A stretch of 64,000 bases of DNA from Steromphala cineraria (Eukaryota > Mollusca > Gastropoda > Trochida > Trochidae). The notes beneath the pieces were generated by a model, which saw nothing but the letters and a program-made list of their open reading frames with translations, did no database searches and was not told where the DNA came from. Every line of letters starts with the position of its first letter. Position 1 is the first letter of the stretch. Location of the stretch: contig OU744724.1 in the NCBI GenBank assembly GCA_916613615.1, forward strand, positions 33,367,607-33,431,606, in the 5' to 3' direction. Positions 48,001 to 61,439 of this stretch are shown one piece after another. The position numbers and the translations under genes were made by a program.

Positions 48001-48489
48001 CATTCATTCTCTCTCCTAGATATATACCGTACGTGTTCCATGTTCACCAAGTCCTGTAGACTAATGCCAAGTCTCTGAAAAATAGTTCTCAAACGATTTT
48101 TTTATATATAAAGAGGAACCTCGGAACAAATAACACTCAGGAATTATGTTAGGGTCAACTTTCTTGTACTCCTGCTCGATTAATGTGTATAAATAGGAAC
48201 TTTTAATGCTGTCTAATTCCTTATTTAGTAAGTCTAGATTTACTGACACTTCTGGTTATTTAAATAAATTAAAAGACTCATTTTAGTCTCCATGTTCAAA
48301 CGTTCCCTCTCTCAATTTCTTCCACTATAGGTCTTGCTTTTATGATGTTCATTATTCTATAACTAACTGTTTATGTATATCACTTATATTTCATAGCAAT
48401 GCAATATGTCCGTCCATGTCCCAAGAGTATCTGCTTATGTTGATTTATTATCCTTAAGTTCGTATGTTATTAACTCCGTATTATTGGGG

Positions 48490-48925
48490 TAATCCTGAAC
48501 ATCTTATTGTGTAAAAGGCCGAATACCTTATTTCTATTTGAGATAAAAGGCTGAACATCTTATTTCTTTGAGGTAAAATGCTTAACACCATATTTCTATT
48601 TGAGGTGAAATGCTGAACATCTTATTTCATTTGAGGTAAATTGCTGAAGAACGCATTCCTATTTGAGGTGAAATACTGAACACCTTATTTCTATTAGAGG
48701 TAAAATTCTGGGCACCTATTTCTATATAAGATGAAGCTTTTGCTGAACATCCTATTTCTATTTGAGGTAAAATTCTGGGCACCTATTTCTATTTAAGATG
48801 AATTGCTGGACATCTTATTTCTATTTGAGGTAAAAGGCTGAACACCTTATTTCTATTGAGGTGAAATGCTGAACACCTTTTTTCTATTTGAGGTGAAAGT
48901 CGGAACATCTTATTTCTATCAATCT
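48490..48925. repeat. Degenerate minisatellite, about 32-bp unit, 12-13 copies
   Basis: The unit is of the form tatttctatttgaggtaaaa then tgctgaacacct. Units differ by substitutions and small indels. Confidence 0.85.
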
Positions 48926-49484
48926 TTCCTTTCCTCATGATTTTTATAAGAAATAAAACAAATATACATGTATTCGTTATCACGGTCATCAACAAATGTT
49001 TCTAAAGGTATTTTATAGATTAATCTGACATTTCGTTACCACCGAATTGTTACAATATCAGTATTTGTTGAACTTTCATTCACCGATATGTTTTCACATT
49101 CATGGCATCTTCGTCTTGTATTCAAATATATCATGTCTATTGATACAAAACACTATATCCCTGTTTCCATGGTTACCATTTTATGTGCATTCTTTGTTGA
49201 TATAGAATGACAGGTGATAAAGATTGAGGAGCCCATTGATGGTGCTTTATATATCATAACTTGTGTAAACAATTCGTAAACAAATATAGCTTGACCAATA
49301 TTAGGCTTGATACATTGGTTTACTGGGACGGGAATGTCGGTTAAAATATCCACTTACTGTTTTATACTGTCATGTACCAGCATTATGGAACAGTTGAGGC
49401 ATTAGCGTAAGCATACTTCGTAATTTAAAACTTTAGATTTAGGCATTTCATGCAATGTGAATATCTTTCCTCCATTACACTCTT

Positions 49485-49655
49485 GTGACGACAAAATTAA
49501 TTCCATTTTCACAAAGCAATAATTTGCCAAAGAATGTGTTAATATTAGCGACTTTTTAGTCTTTATTAGCACATGGAAATTAATAGAGTGTAATTAACGA
49601 AAAAATTAATTCCATTTTCACAGGGCGATAATTTGCCAAAGAATATGTTTCGTCT
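49485..49655. repeat. Two-copy tandem duplication
   Basis: The stretch aaattaattccattttcaca, followed by cgataatttgccaaagaat, occurs at about 49494 and 49602, about 108 bp apart, with a few differences. Confidence 0.75.
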
Positions 49656-50659
49656 TTATGCACTATGACAAAAACAAAATTTCATATAGTAGAGAAATAT
49701 GTTTAATGACTATTTACATGAACAGAACACTCGATCGGTGTACAAGATCTTCTATCAAATTCACCTTTACACAATGGAAACTATCAAGCGCCCACTATTG
49801 TTATTAAACTGGGCTGTGGATATTTCACGATAAGTTCAATACGTTCAACATGTAAACAATACACTTTGTAGGACTTGTTCTTCAAAGACAAATCATTCAT
49901 GCTGACATTTTAAGAAATTGTGACTGTATATCTCGAATATATTGATTTTTCTCTGGATATAAGTTTCGTCCTGAGGCGAAACCAGGTGACGAAAATTAGA
50001 TTTTAGATGACTCAAATAACAGTACTCTTATGGAGTTGACTCTCACATATCGAAATAGCTTTTATCGTGTAAAATAACTTAAATAAAAAGTAACTGATTG
50101 CTGAACTTTATCTAGTATAATCCCATCAATTCACAGTATTTAACGATTTATGAATACATTCTGGTAACTTTTTGAGTTTAACCCGTTATATTTTTAAATG
50201 CTTGAAAGGAGCAATAACATTTTCCACATTTCGTCATAAGCCCAAGAAATTATATGAATTTCAAACACATTAATCATTTGCAAATTTTCCACGTGATAAT
50301 TTCGTTTGTTTAAGACCAATTGGTTTGCGAACAGCCTTGATCCATGATTGTTTACTATGCTGTCTGCCTGTTTATTCTATAATCGTCCCTCTGAAGTGGT
50401 CAGTAATCGTCCGGACCTGTGTTTGACCAGTGGTTAACAAGGTTCGATGGGTCATTACACATTGTACTTTCTATATGATATATGGAATCTAAGTAAAATC
50501 ATTCCTTAAGAATAAGTATTCTACGATTTTAAAAATTATTTTAACATAACCTGTAAAAAAGGGAAACATCAACGGAGCATTGGCTTAGCCTACCCCCATT
50601 CTTCCTCAAGTCATATCGCAAGATTCTCTCCATTGCCAAGTCAGATACATATTCTCTTC

Positions 50660-51755
50660 ATAAATAGAGGTTACTCAAATCATATAATACCATATTCCCT
50701 TCCTTAAGAGGTTACTCAAATCACATGAAACCATTTTCTCTTCCTATACAAAGGTTACTCAAATCATATGATACCATATTCTCTTCGGACAGAGGGTACT
50801 CAAATTATATGACACCATAGTCTCGTCCTATACGGAGGTTACTCAAATCATACGATACCATATTCTCTTCCTACAGGGGTTACTCAAAACATATGACACC
50901 ATATTTTCTTCCTTTACAGAGGTTACTCAAATCATATGAAACCATATTCTCTTCCTACAGACGTTACTCAAATTACACGATACCATATTCTCATCCTATA
51001 CAGAGGTTACTCAAATCATGCGATACCATATTTTCATCCTATACAGAGATTACTCAAATCATTTGATACCATATTCTCTTCCTACACAGAGGTTACTCAA
51101 ATCATATAATACCATATTCACATCATACAGAGAGTACTCAAATCATTTGATACCATATTTTCATCCTATACAGAGATTACTCAAATCATTTGATACCATA
51201 TTCTCTTCCTACAGAGGTTACTCAAATCATATGACACCATATTCTCTTCCTACAGAGGTTACTCAAATCATATGATACCATATTCTCTTCCTATACAGAG
51301 GTTACTCAAACTATACGATACCATAGTCTCGTCCTATACAGAGGTTTCTCAAATCATACGATATCATATTCTCTTTCTATACAGAGGTAACTCAAATCAT
51401 ACGATACCATAATCTCTTCAGATACAGAGGTTACTCAAATCATATGACACCATATTCTCTTCATATAGAGAGCTTACAAAAATCATACGAGGTCATATTC
51501 TCTTTCTATACAGAGGTAACTCAAATCATACGATACCATATTCTCTTCATATACAGAGGTTACTCAAATCATACGATACCATATTCTCTTCATACATAGA
51601 GGTTACCAAACCACATGATCTCATACTCTCCTCCCATAAAGGTTACTCAAATCATACGATACCATATTCTCTTCATACATAGAGGTTTCCAAACCACATG
51701 ATCTCATACTCTCCTCCCATAAAGGTTACTCAAATCATATGATACTTTACTCTCT
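50660..51755. repeat. 41-43-bp minisatellite, about 26 copies
   Basis: The unit is ggttactcaaatcatatgat, then accatattctcttcctatacaga. Near 51600-51720 two units contain ttccaaaccacatgatctca and form a local two-unit higher-order repeat. Unit length varies, so frames do not stay open for long. Confidence 0.95.
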
Positions 51756-51771
51756 TTCCTGCTACCTCTTT

Positions 51772-52004
51772 TTAAGGGGGTCTCCAACTTCTATTTTTTA
51801 ACTTCCAGTGTTTTTTTTAGCGAGGCCCCGAGAGGGTCGGAGAGGGCCTCGCTAATAAAAGACTGGACGTTAAAAATTAGAAGTTGGAGACCCCCTTTAT
51901 TTTTTTAACTTCCAGTGTTTTATTAGCGAGGCCCCGAGAGGGTCGGAGAGGGCCTCGCTAATAACACTGGAAGTTAAAAATTAGAAGTTGGAGACCCCCT
52001 TTAA
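51772..52004. mobile_element. Palindromic element, two head-to-tail copies, TTAA ends
   Basis: Copy 1 (51772-51897) starts TTAAGGGGGTCTCCAACTTC and ends in its inverse, gaagttggagaccccctt. Both copies carry the central palindrome tagcgaggcc...ggcctcgcta, and copy 2 (51898-52004) lacks the left outer arm. A TTAA lies at each outer border (51772-51775 and 52001-52004). The element is nearly all inverted repeat, so its RNA or single strand would fold into a long hairpin. Confidence 0.85.
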
Positions 52005-53124
52005 TGTCACTTTTAGAATTTCCAAAATCGCGTGTCAACTTTTTCAGCAATCTATTCACATTTTATTGCATATAAGTAAGTCACAACGTCACTGTTAACG
52101 ATTCGACTGTTTTGATTTATTACCCAATTAGGTTTTAATTATATTAAATGTCCTTGATATGTGTTATAAGTATATCCTTTTAAGTTGAAAATTGTGATAA
52201 TAATATAAAAAAAGTCATAACCAATTTTACTTTACTTGAGTTTTAAATATTGATTTCTAAATGAATTGGTTAAGAATCAAAAATAAAAGTAACCAGATGA
52301 AATATACCATTGTGAAATCAACCTAACTCAGGTGTTATATGCGGTTTAATATGGACAGGTGTATGTATTGGAATCCGACCCGGTGCCATATGGCATACCG
52401 CTGGGAAATAACGGGCCGATTGTAGACAAAGAAAGACATTACATGTGAATGAAGCATGCCGTAAGCTTTTGTTTCCTTCGGTCTAGCAGCAAACAGTGCA
52501 CCAACTCGCTGATTGATAATTAATTCTTAATGATCCAACGGATATTCGATATCAAGCGAAAGTGATCTCTGTAGGAAGGGTCTGCTGTAGTATTTATTAT
52601 TTATTCCTGCGGAGTTGATTGCGGTTGACTACTAAGATAAGACATCTTTGAGGTTGGCACTGAATTAGGTTCGACATAGGCACTATATGAGAGATAACGG
52701 TTACGTGTCGTTTTTTTATTGTAGTGACTTGGCGCGGTGATTTGACAATGTCGCACCTTCTGTTAAATGAGAGGACATCTATTCCATATGAAAGCTTGAA
52801 TTCTTATTCGATAATCTATAGGATGTAAAAGCAAGATGCAAGCTATTGATAAAGACTTAATTGCATAGTTTCTGAAATGAAAATTCAAACAAAAATCAAT
52901 GTTCAAATTTGAATAAAATGTCCATTAAATCATTCTTTGGTTTTTAACTAGATTTGAATGCCTCTTTGAAATTGAATAATTTTGAAAGAATTTTTCAAAA
53001 TTATTGAACAAATATGTTATCAATAGAAATGGGACCTTCATTAACATTAAGTTTCTAACCATGACACAAGGCGATAGAGTTGGTCGGGCTTTTATCTATT
53101 CCAAGGGTCTGGGCTACAGAGAAT

Positions 53125-53325
53125 CAAGCCTAGACTAACATTTAGTCTCAGAAGTATGTTTTTCAATATTGACAATATTCTAAAACAAATCATGTATCAT
53201 AACAAAATGGAGCCCAGAAGTTGCTTTAATCTAAAGCTGAGCGATCTAGACTTGCTATACTTCTAGACTGGGTTGGTCATCAATTACATATTTTTGCTTT
53301 AGGGTCTAGATGACAGACTAAATAA
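53125..53325. repeat. Dispersed repeat, copy 1 (partner at 61440-61645)
   Basis: Shares tagactaacatttagtctca, acaaaatggagcccagaag, gagcgatctagacttgctat and tctagactgggttggtca with the second copy, in the same orientation. About 200 bp with no ORF; probably a MITE, but clean terminal repeats were not found. Confidence 0.75.
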
Positions 53326-55162
53326 AGCCATGCTACATTGAAGGTTTGCAGGTAAATCTATTGACCGACGTGATTTCAAGTAATCACATTGGTCCTCTTT
53401 CAGGGTCGTAAATAAATTTGATGTATAGATAATGCATCGAAAACAGCCTATACGTTGACAATCGAAATAATGCATACATCGCAGTATCGTATTATCTACT
53501 ATATCTTAGAATGCTTTATAGTTGAACCATATCTGTATCTACATCAATAGAATAGTTTAAAATTAATGTAATTGTTAAAATATATAACTTTTCCTATTTT
53601 TATGTAGAAATTATGCTTAATTTCATTCATTGAAATCAAATGTATACTTACTGCTGCTAATGTCGACTGTAAAAGACTAAAGGAATGAAGAAAAAATATT
53701 CTCGTAAATTGAATGATTTTAAAATTCCTTGGATACATAAATACAATTTGTTTGGAAATGATGATGACTTTGACTCAGAGTGTGGCCGTTCATAATTTGA
53801 CTAAGATGACATCGAAAATCGAAATCATCATTTAAAAAACCAAACGACTGCATTTTAGCATTTTCCTTAAATTTTGTCACCATTTACCCTTCCTTGCCTT
53901 TGCTTTTAATCAGAGACTCTATATACAGTATATACAGTCTCTGTTTTAATGTACCGTCTGTGTGGCTGTTAAAGCGTTCATAAAATATAAGGAGGAACTT
54001 GCAGATAGCTTGTCAAATATTGAGATTCCTCCAGGCATAAGGCAACAAGGCATAAGTCTTCTTATCAGTTGTAAAATCACTATGTACATCAACCTACTTG
54101 TAAAACATGCCTAACTACATCTATACTACTCAAAATAGTTCAAGGAACACTCGAATTTTATTTATTATTTGAAACAAGTTTAATTAGAAACTTTTTGTTC
54201 GATTTTTTTATACCCATATGCATACCAGAGGCTATGATTTGAAAACGTATTTTTTGTTGAAAATTTAATGTTTGATCACATTTCTTATAAATGTCTTTAT
54301 AAAAGCTATTCGTTACCAGGGATATCACTTTAAAAACTATAAAATTACCCAAGGCAAAACTATATCGTTTTCAGCATGAATCATCTGACATCTGATATTG
54401 GAATTAATGTCGCATTTAGTGTGTCAGCAAGACTCTTAAATAATGTAAATAACCAAACAATTCTAGATCTTGTTTCAATTTTTATTCAGTATTACACTAC
54501 GTCACATGTATAAAATAAATAAATTTGTCGCCATAAAATAGTCTTTGAATTTTTTAAAAGTTAATCTAGAATTATGAATTAACATCAAGAAATGTAAGTA
54601 GAATCTATGAACACGTTAATATCATGATATTTTTTTCAAATTATATTTTTTTGTTAAGACTTTAGCATGCAGATCATTATTACAACAGGGACGCTTCGTT
54701 TCGCCGATTGATAAAATAATTACCTCCTACATTCTACGAAAAAATGCCAGGATGTAAGACTATTTATAAGAGTCGTTTCCCTGTAAGGTGTTTGATGATT
54801 ATATAGTCTTTGGATAGTTAATATGGATTCATATTAAATTTTAGATATTTATGTTTCTCTTTCTTTTTACCAGCCCTTAGTGATACCGATTTAACATATT
54901 TAAACTGTGTTCATTTCACTTGGAAACTGTTCTGATCTTTTAAACAAATCATGAAAAATAATAAAAATTCAAGATGTCTATTATATTGTAAGAGTTACAG
55001 TTAGTACAAGCATGCTAATAATCCATAGTGATGACGTCACTCCGTTGCTCTTTCACTATCCCGGGTCAGGTTTTTATATTTTTGGAATATAGAGTCTACT
55101 AAAATGAAAAGAATTACAAATCCAAAATTTCGAGTTTGAAAATAAACATTTGGAAGAAAGCG

Positions 55163-55232
55163 AGTCTAGATTCCAACATACAACCTTCCGAATAAGAATT
55201 CTGCGACTTTATCCACTAGGCTATAGATGACA
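55163..55232 (-). repeat. Decayed tRNA-like SINE head
   Basis: On the minus strand: an A-box-like tagcctagtggataa, then ttattcggaaggttgtatg and ttggaatctag, matching the order of tRNA-derived SINE heads (A box, cggaaggt, B box). The B box has lost GGTTCGAATC, so this is not a working tRNA gene. Confidence 0.45.
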
Positions 55233-57539
55233 CAAAGATCAAGTAAGTTTGGTTGTCAGTAAGAAACCTCTGTAGGTGGAGAAAATGCCCAGCACGTGCA
55301 AAGCATGAGTTGTCAATTGCATCACAAAGACTCGACAAAGAATAGCACTACACGTGCACGGATGAACCCATGTGTTGCGTGGCCTAAACGGTTGCGTCCC
55401 ATATTCGACGAGTTAGCACCGAAAATTGCATAGTTTTTTTTGTTAAATGTGGGAAATGTCAATAAAATGTGAAAAACGAAAGTATTCGTAAAAATAATCA
55501 ACTCGCCCCTTCACGAATCCACGACACCAAATCATGCATTCTACATTTCATGATATACAGTTCGGAAAAACAACATTCTTCTAAAATATCGAAGGATTTA
55601 CAATTTGTTAAATGAGAAGTTCTCTTTCGGAATATGCATGTTTTATGTTCAAAACACGAATAAGTTTAAGATGTGTAACCCCTCCCTTTGTTGGTTATCT
55701 AGAAAATGGTGTGAGAATATTCCTGTCTTTAATTCAAATTAACAATGACATGAAAGTGTAAAAATGAATGCCCTATATCCAGAAAGGACAATATCTTCTT
55801 TATCTCTCGATATACGTTTCTCTCTCCTCATTAAACCTAGTCATAAACGATGCCAGTATCAAAAACCTAACTTCATTAAAGAGACATTCGAATATGATAC
55901 AATCCAATAACATTTGTATATCCTATACTTTATTGCGAGTTCTCTAAAGGGACATCTGTACCTAGAGCGAATGTTTTCTCTATTCATGTGAAGGTCATCT
56001 TTAGCGTTCTAGATTACTAGAATATATTTATAAATACTTGGCAGCAGTTAATATGAATCTGAATCGGATATTCTGATTAATTCTGATTGTACTGATTTAG
56101 GGACACGGCTATGGCATAATGCTCTGTCATAGCCGTATTATTATACATGTATTTGCAGTGATCTCAATAGGTATGCAGCCTGGCGATGTACTATTCTATA
56201 ATGGTTTTCAGGATTGGAGGATTTATGTACAAAATTTGAATTTAGGGTGCTTATTTTTGTCTTTATGATATATAACGTTTTTTAAAGATGGTTTTCAGGG
56301 TCTGAGATGGGCTTCGCACATGACTGAGCTGCTTGAATTGCGCAATATTTCGATTTACAACAAATTGGCTTAAACGCTAGAATAGTTTTGTTATCATATT
56401 TCTGTTGTGCAAGTCTTTACTCAATAGTTGACTTATTTACGAAAGCCTCCAACAGTTCTGTAATCTCGATCTTAGTCAGATTCAGTGCGCCCGCACCCAA
56501 CCGCCTAAATCCCGGGAAAAGTGCTGGAATCAAAAGCGTGTGCAAAACCTTGGACGTCACAGGTTTACAGAAAATGTATTGGTGAATATGTGAAGTGATA
56601 TAAATCCAGGACATTATTGCTACTGCTTCATTACCATTGACCGACTTAACTGTGAACTGTAATAGGTAAGAAAGTTGCTTGGTAGAACACGTCTCTAATA
56701 TGAAATAACAATGCTTACTAAAAAAGTATTTTGAATTTATGTTTTCAGATATATAAGGAAAAAAATAAAAAACACGGAATGGTCTTCATGTAAGAGAGAA
56801 CGACATCTATCATTAATTTCTGTAAAAATGGTTGTTTTATTCACACCTTTATGTATGCATGTGCGAAATTACGGAAAGAAAGGAATAATCAGGAGACATA
56901 TATCAATTGTTGATATATTCTAATAATAGGATGACAAAGTCTTGTTGAAGATAATTGATTCCTGAAAAGGGAAATTCCTGAAAAATGAATGTTACAAAAA
57001 TGATTGTTGATTGGGAGAAAAATATGACAATTAAAGAGCTTTATGTACAAAGTCATTAATGTTATGTCTTGATTAGTTAATAATCTAACTTGGATATCAT
57101 CGCCTCCAAATGATTTATCATCTCCAATTTAAATTTTTGAGACAATGATGTAATTAAATGCTAGGTAAAAGTAGGAGATGTTATATTTTGACCATTAGTT
57201 TCTTTTTTTGTATACACGAAATAGAAGTTCATTGTATCTTTGTATTTAAGCTTACCACTTAAACTTATAATAATTACTTATAATAAATAATAATTCTGGA
57301 TGTCCATTCGATTACGATGGAAGGATATCCTGTCTAAGTTTCGATATAAACTAATTATGACATATTGCTCTATTTATTGAAAACAAATAGTATCAGTGAA
57401 CCTTTTCGAATTTGATTTTATAAAGGAATATGGTTTTGTGCAATTAATCAATCTGATAAATATGAAATTAAAGTGTGCTTTAACTTAGCCGACTTTGTTA
57501 TTCTTTACATGCTTTTAATTGACAATTGTTTTTGAAAGT

Positions 57540-58146
57540 ATTCTAAGGACTTTTCTCATGCACGGAGTTACGTATGTAAGTAAATTTACTTGTGTATGTA
57601 CAATTATTTGGGATATGGAAAAGTGTCACGAGAACGCAACTACATGCATACATAAGTATTTTTGCACTAGGAGCAAATTTACATGACCTCAGGTGTAAAT
57701 TTAGATATATGTATTTTTACACACTCCTACATGTATGTAAAAGAACACCATCTATTAAAATATATGGTTATTCAGTGATTTTCGTAAATTGAAATGGTTC
57801 AATAACAATGGATGAAACTAAATTTGTGTATGGTGGTGATAATAGTTCAATTACTTCGTGATTGATAAATATTTATATTTACGTTGTCATGTGCATGGCT
57901 ACATCCTTAGGTTGCTTTGTTAATTAGGTATGATGTACCCGTGTCAATGAAAGCTTAAATTCTATGCAAATAATTAATCTGAAATGTATTATCTTGCATA
58001 ATATTTTCATTTAGAAAGAACTAGTATAAGGTTAGATAAAAGACGTACAATCAAACAACGAAAACCTATATCCTCCTTCTCTATATAACGTGACATTACC
58101 ATGACAATTCGTACTATATATTGAATTCTATTTTCCTATGATGGTA
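57540..58146 (+). repeat. Local segmental duplication, arm A
   Basis: Parallels 59455-60012 over about 600 bp in the same order: gagcaaatttacatgacctc, tttttacacactcctacat, gaaactaaatt, gtgattgataa, ctacatccttagg, acaatcaaacaac and attgaattctattttcctat-type blocks. The copies are well diverged. Confidence 0.75.
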
Positions 58147-58164
58147 TAAACATTTAGTACAGAC

Positions 58165-58968
58165 ATGTCAACGTAAACATCATGGACATATAAATTCAAT
58201 GACACTAGCATACAAACACTATGGACATACACATTCAATGCGATAATGCATACAAACACCATGGACATATACATTCAATGACACTAGCATACAAACACCA
58301 TGGACATATACATTCAATGACACTAGCATACAAACACCATGGACATATACATTCAATGACACTAGCATACGAACACCATGGACATATAAATTCAATGACA
58401 CTAGCATACGAACACCATGGACATATAAATTCAATGACACTAGCATACAAACACCATGGACATATAAATTCAATGACACTAGCAAACAAACACCATGGAC
58501 ATATAAATTCAATGACACTAGCAAACAAACACCATGGACATATAAATTCAATGACACTAGCATACAAACATCAAGGACATATAAATTCAATGACACTAGC
58601 ATACAAACACCATGGACATATAAATTCAATGACACTAGCATACAAACATCAAGGACATATAAATTCAATGACACTAGCATACAAACACCATGGACATATA
58701 AATTCAATGACACTAGCATACAAACACCATGGACATATAAATTCAATGACACTAGCATACAAACACCATGGACATATAAATTCAATGACACTAGCATACA
58801 AACACCATGGACATATAAATTCAAGGACACTAGCATACAAACACCATGGACATATGATTTCAATGACACTAGCATACAAACACCATGGACATATAAATTC
58901 AATGACACTAGCATACAAACACCATGGACATATGATTTCAATGACACTAGCATACAAACATCAAGAAC
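58165..58968. repeat. 39-bp minisatellite, about 20 copies, open in several frames on both strands
   Basis: The unit is catggacatataaattcaat, then gacactagcatacaaacac (39 bp, 13 codons). Because the unit is a multiple of three and holds no stop in several frames, there are long frames on both strands (plus strand 13-mer HHGHINSMTLAYK; minus strand MLVSLNLYVHGVC). Variation between units is mainly single-base and does not favour silent positions in any frame that I can see. I treat it as non-coding. Confidence 0.95.
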
Positions 58969-59454
58969 ATCAGTCCAGACTGCTGGTGTTCCAAAGTTAC
59001 CCCAAAAGAGATTCCACCCGTGCCATATGCAGTTGGAACATACAGTTATCTGCTCTTGTCACTTTTCAAATCAGATGCGATTCCAATGTCGCCTTGCTGA
59101 TTCTAGATTTTCCATACACTGATCATTATAAAATATTCCTTGACAATGTGACACAAAACCCTTGTCCTCTCCTTTGACCGTACTCGTACTCTCCATTCTA
59201 GAACTAGACCCAGGAGAAGGCCTGTACTTGTAAAACAGAAATATCCATTCTCCTCTTGGTGCAAAATGTCTCAGAAAATCTGGCTCTAGAATCTATAGTT
59301 TACCTTTTGGGTTGTAATTTGTATACCATGTATATCATTTGCACATATAACATATTGCTTATATACAGAAAGTATATTTACATATGTATGTATATATACA
59401 TAGTACGTACATTTACTATTGTTTGTAAATTCGGATTTATATATATATGATTGA
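58969..59454 (+). repeat. Spacer block, diverged partner of 61080-61900
   Basis: Blocks aatgtcgccttgctgattc, cactgatcattataaaa, tctcctcttgg, aaaatgtctcag-like and cagaaagtatatt recur in the same order in 61080-61900. The second copy is interrupted by the dispersed repeat at 61440-61645 and a hairpin. Confidence 0.65.
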
Positions 59455-60012
59455 GATTTATGTATGAATATAAATGTACTTGGGGTATGTAAGAAAGCAA
59501 TTACATTCATGGATATTTTTGTACAAGGAGCAAATATACATGATTTCAGGAGGTCATGTAAATGTACATTTAATGTACATATTTGTACACGCTATGTTAA
59601 TAATGTTTTTATTCCTGGATGCACAAATATAATGTCTTTTAAAATAATTGATCATTGATTTTCGTGGAATGAAAAATGGTAAAATCACGATGTTTGAAAC
59701 TAAATTTTCGATGCAATAACATTTTACAATTACTTTGTGATCGATAACTATTTTATCTCCGTTGTAATGCGCCTTACTACATCCTTAAAGTTGCTCGTGT
59801 TGATAAGTATTAAATATGATCTCTAATTATTATGAAAACAAACAAAATAAACTATTGAAATGATTCATACTTCATATCAATTTTTAACAAAAAAGAACTG
59901 GTATAGTTTCGGGGTATAGGTAGCCATACAATCAACAATTAAAATCTATATCTACCCTTCCTAATATATCCTGACAATTAGTATCATAATTGAATTGTAT
60001 TTTCCTATGATG
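59455..60012 (+). repeat. Local segmental duplication, arm B
   Basis: Diverged direct copy of 57540-58146, about 1.9 kb downstream. The 39-bp minisatellite lies between the arms. Confidence 0.75.
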
Positions 60013-60355
60013 ATTCACTTACTCGATTTTGATAAATGTTACTTCAAAATACTCATTTAATATTTAATATTAGGTACTAGCCATGTTACTCCTCGGGCTC
60101 AAGGCAACATACACACTCAGTTTCCTCCTCTAATTTACCTGAGTTGTTTCTTTTTCCTCATGGAAATCCTTCAGAATTCTTTCTAACCCTTGTAGAACAT
60201 TTTAAAATATTTAGAGATCTGACCAGTGCCAACCCTATAGTATAATATAACATAGATTCCATTGCAGTAGCACATTGAAACAAACCCTTTTAAAGTTTTC
60301 ATAATCACAAATATATATATTATTATTTACTATTACTTTTTCTATTGGAATATAT

Positions 60356-60467
60356 GGCCCCCTTTCGCAAAACAACCTTTATTAAGGTTAACCTTAACTC
60401 CCATACTTTATCATTGCACTAAGGTTACCTTAATGACTTACGATCACCTTAGGGCTTTGTGAAAGGT
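60356..60467. mobile_element. Small MITE with ggccccctttcgcaaa ends
   Basis: 112 bp. The left end ggccccctttcgcaaaac and right end gctttgtgaaaggtcac are imperfect inverted repeats; the inside holds aaggttaaccttaa and aaggttaccttaa. No ORF. Confidence 0.6.
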
Positions 60468-61111
60468 CACTACTCAAGTATTTTCAGCTTGATAACTATA
60501 GCATTTTGAATGCCACGTTTGAGGGGCAGCTGAGATGTATCTGACGACAAACCAGTAAATCCGTGACTTGTGACACGCCCCTTTGGTGACGTCATAACCA
60601 GAATGAAATTGCCATGTGATATAGATTATTTTTTGTAACAATATCACAGAATAAAACATTTCGATTAAAATCCAATTCATTTAGATCAGTCATTTGGCGA
60701 TGTAACATTATATACCATTTGTTGTTATAAAGGTAACTACATCAATGGCAATTTAACATATAAGGCGGTATAGTTCATTTGAAACAATAAAGTGTCACTT
60801 TGTTAGATTCTGGTTAACATGTCACATTTTGGCGAACTTTATGTCCCTTTGCCCACGTATTTTTTTCACAACCGTTAATAAACAGGTTAATTAAAGCTTT
60901 TTATTTGACAAATTAACAAGAAGCAAGCCCATTTCTTATTTTGTTAAAATTCCTTTGATGGAAAATCGGAAAGTCAATTTTAGCGATTGTTTAAGTCATA
61001 CAATTCACAAAGATTTCCTAAAAACTTCTTCTTTTGGAATTTAACATATATGTATCAATATTGAATTGTGGTGCAAACGTCGAGGACAGCAATCCAGAGT
61101 GTTCGTGTGCA

Positions 61112-61328
61112 GATGACATCCAGTAAACTGCTTTTTCACTTTTCAATTTCTATTGTTTTCTAATGTCGCCCAATTTAGTTAAAACTAGCTGTATTGTAAA
61201 CGTCCCCTAAGGACTTATAAGGACGTATACATTACAGCTAGTTTCAACTAGACTGAATGTCGCCTGGCTGATGACATCCAGTAAACTGCTTTTTCACTTT
61301 TCAATTTCTATTGTTTTCTAATGTCGCC
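61112..61328. repeat. 158-bp tandem duplication carrying a 26-bp stem hairpin
   Basis: A 59-bp segment beginning gatgacatccagtaaactgc is repeated exactly at 61112-61170 and 61270-61328. Between them lies a palindrome with arms 61180-61205 (taaaactagctgta...) and 61221-61246 (...tacagctagtttca), three mismatches, 15-nt loop. The exact 59-bp match implies a recent event. Confidence 0.88.
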
Positions 61329-61439
61329 TGGCTGATTGCCTCCATCCACTGATCATTATAAAAAGTTTCTATTATGTTACACCACCAAACCCTAGAACCA
61401 GACCAGAATAAGCCATCTACAGGAATTGTAAATCAGGAA

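Larger units (their letters stand above)
45051..48480. other. Non-coding interval upstream of the RING gene
   Basis: Should contain its promoter; no TATA or other element could be fixed. A tetranucleotide array (gaca)n runs from 46922 to 46953 and a dispersed repeat from 47885 to 48000. A plus-strand frame at 45525-46001 (158 codons) has no recognisable domain and biased composition; I do not accept it as a gene. Confidence 0.4.
52005..57539. other. Non-coding interval
   Basis: AT-rich DNA without a supported gene. It includes a dispersed repeat at 53125-53325 and a tRNA-like fossil at 55163-55232; a small hairpin lies at 56103-56134 (acggctatggca / tgtcatagccgt, loop of 8). Confidence 0.4.

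Noticed and set aside
50660..51755. CRISPR-like array
   Set aside because: Degenerate head-to-tail minisatellite; no spacers.
58221..59177. 318-codon plus-strand frame
   Set aside because: Mostly a 13-residue repeat from a 39-bp minisatellite that is also open on the other strand; the 70-codon tail lies in duplicated non-coding DNA.
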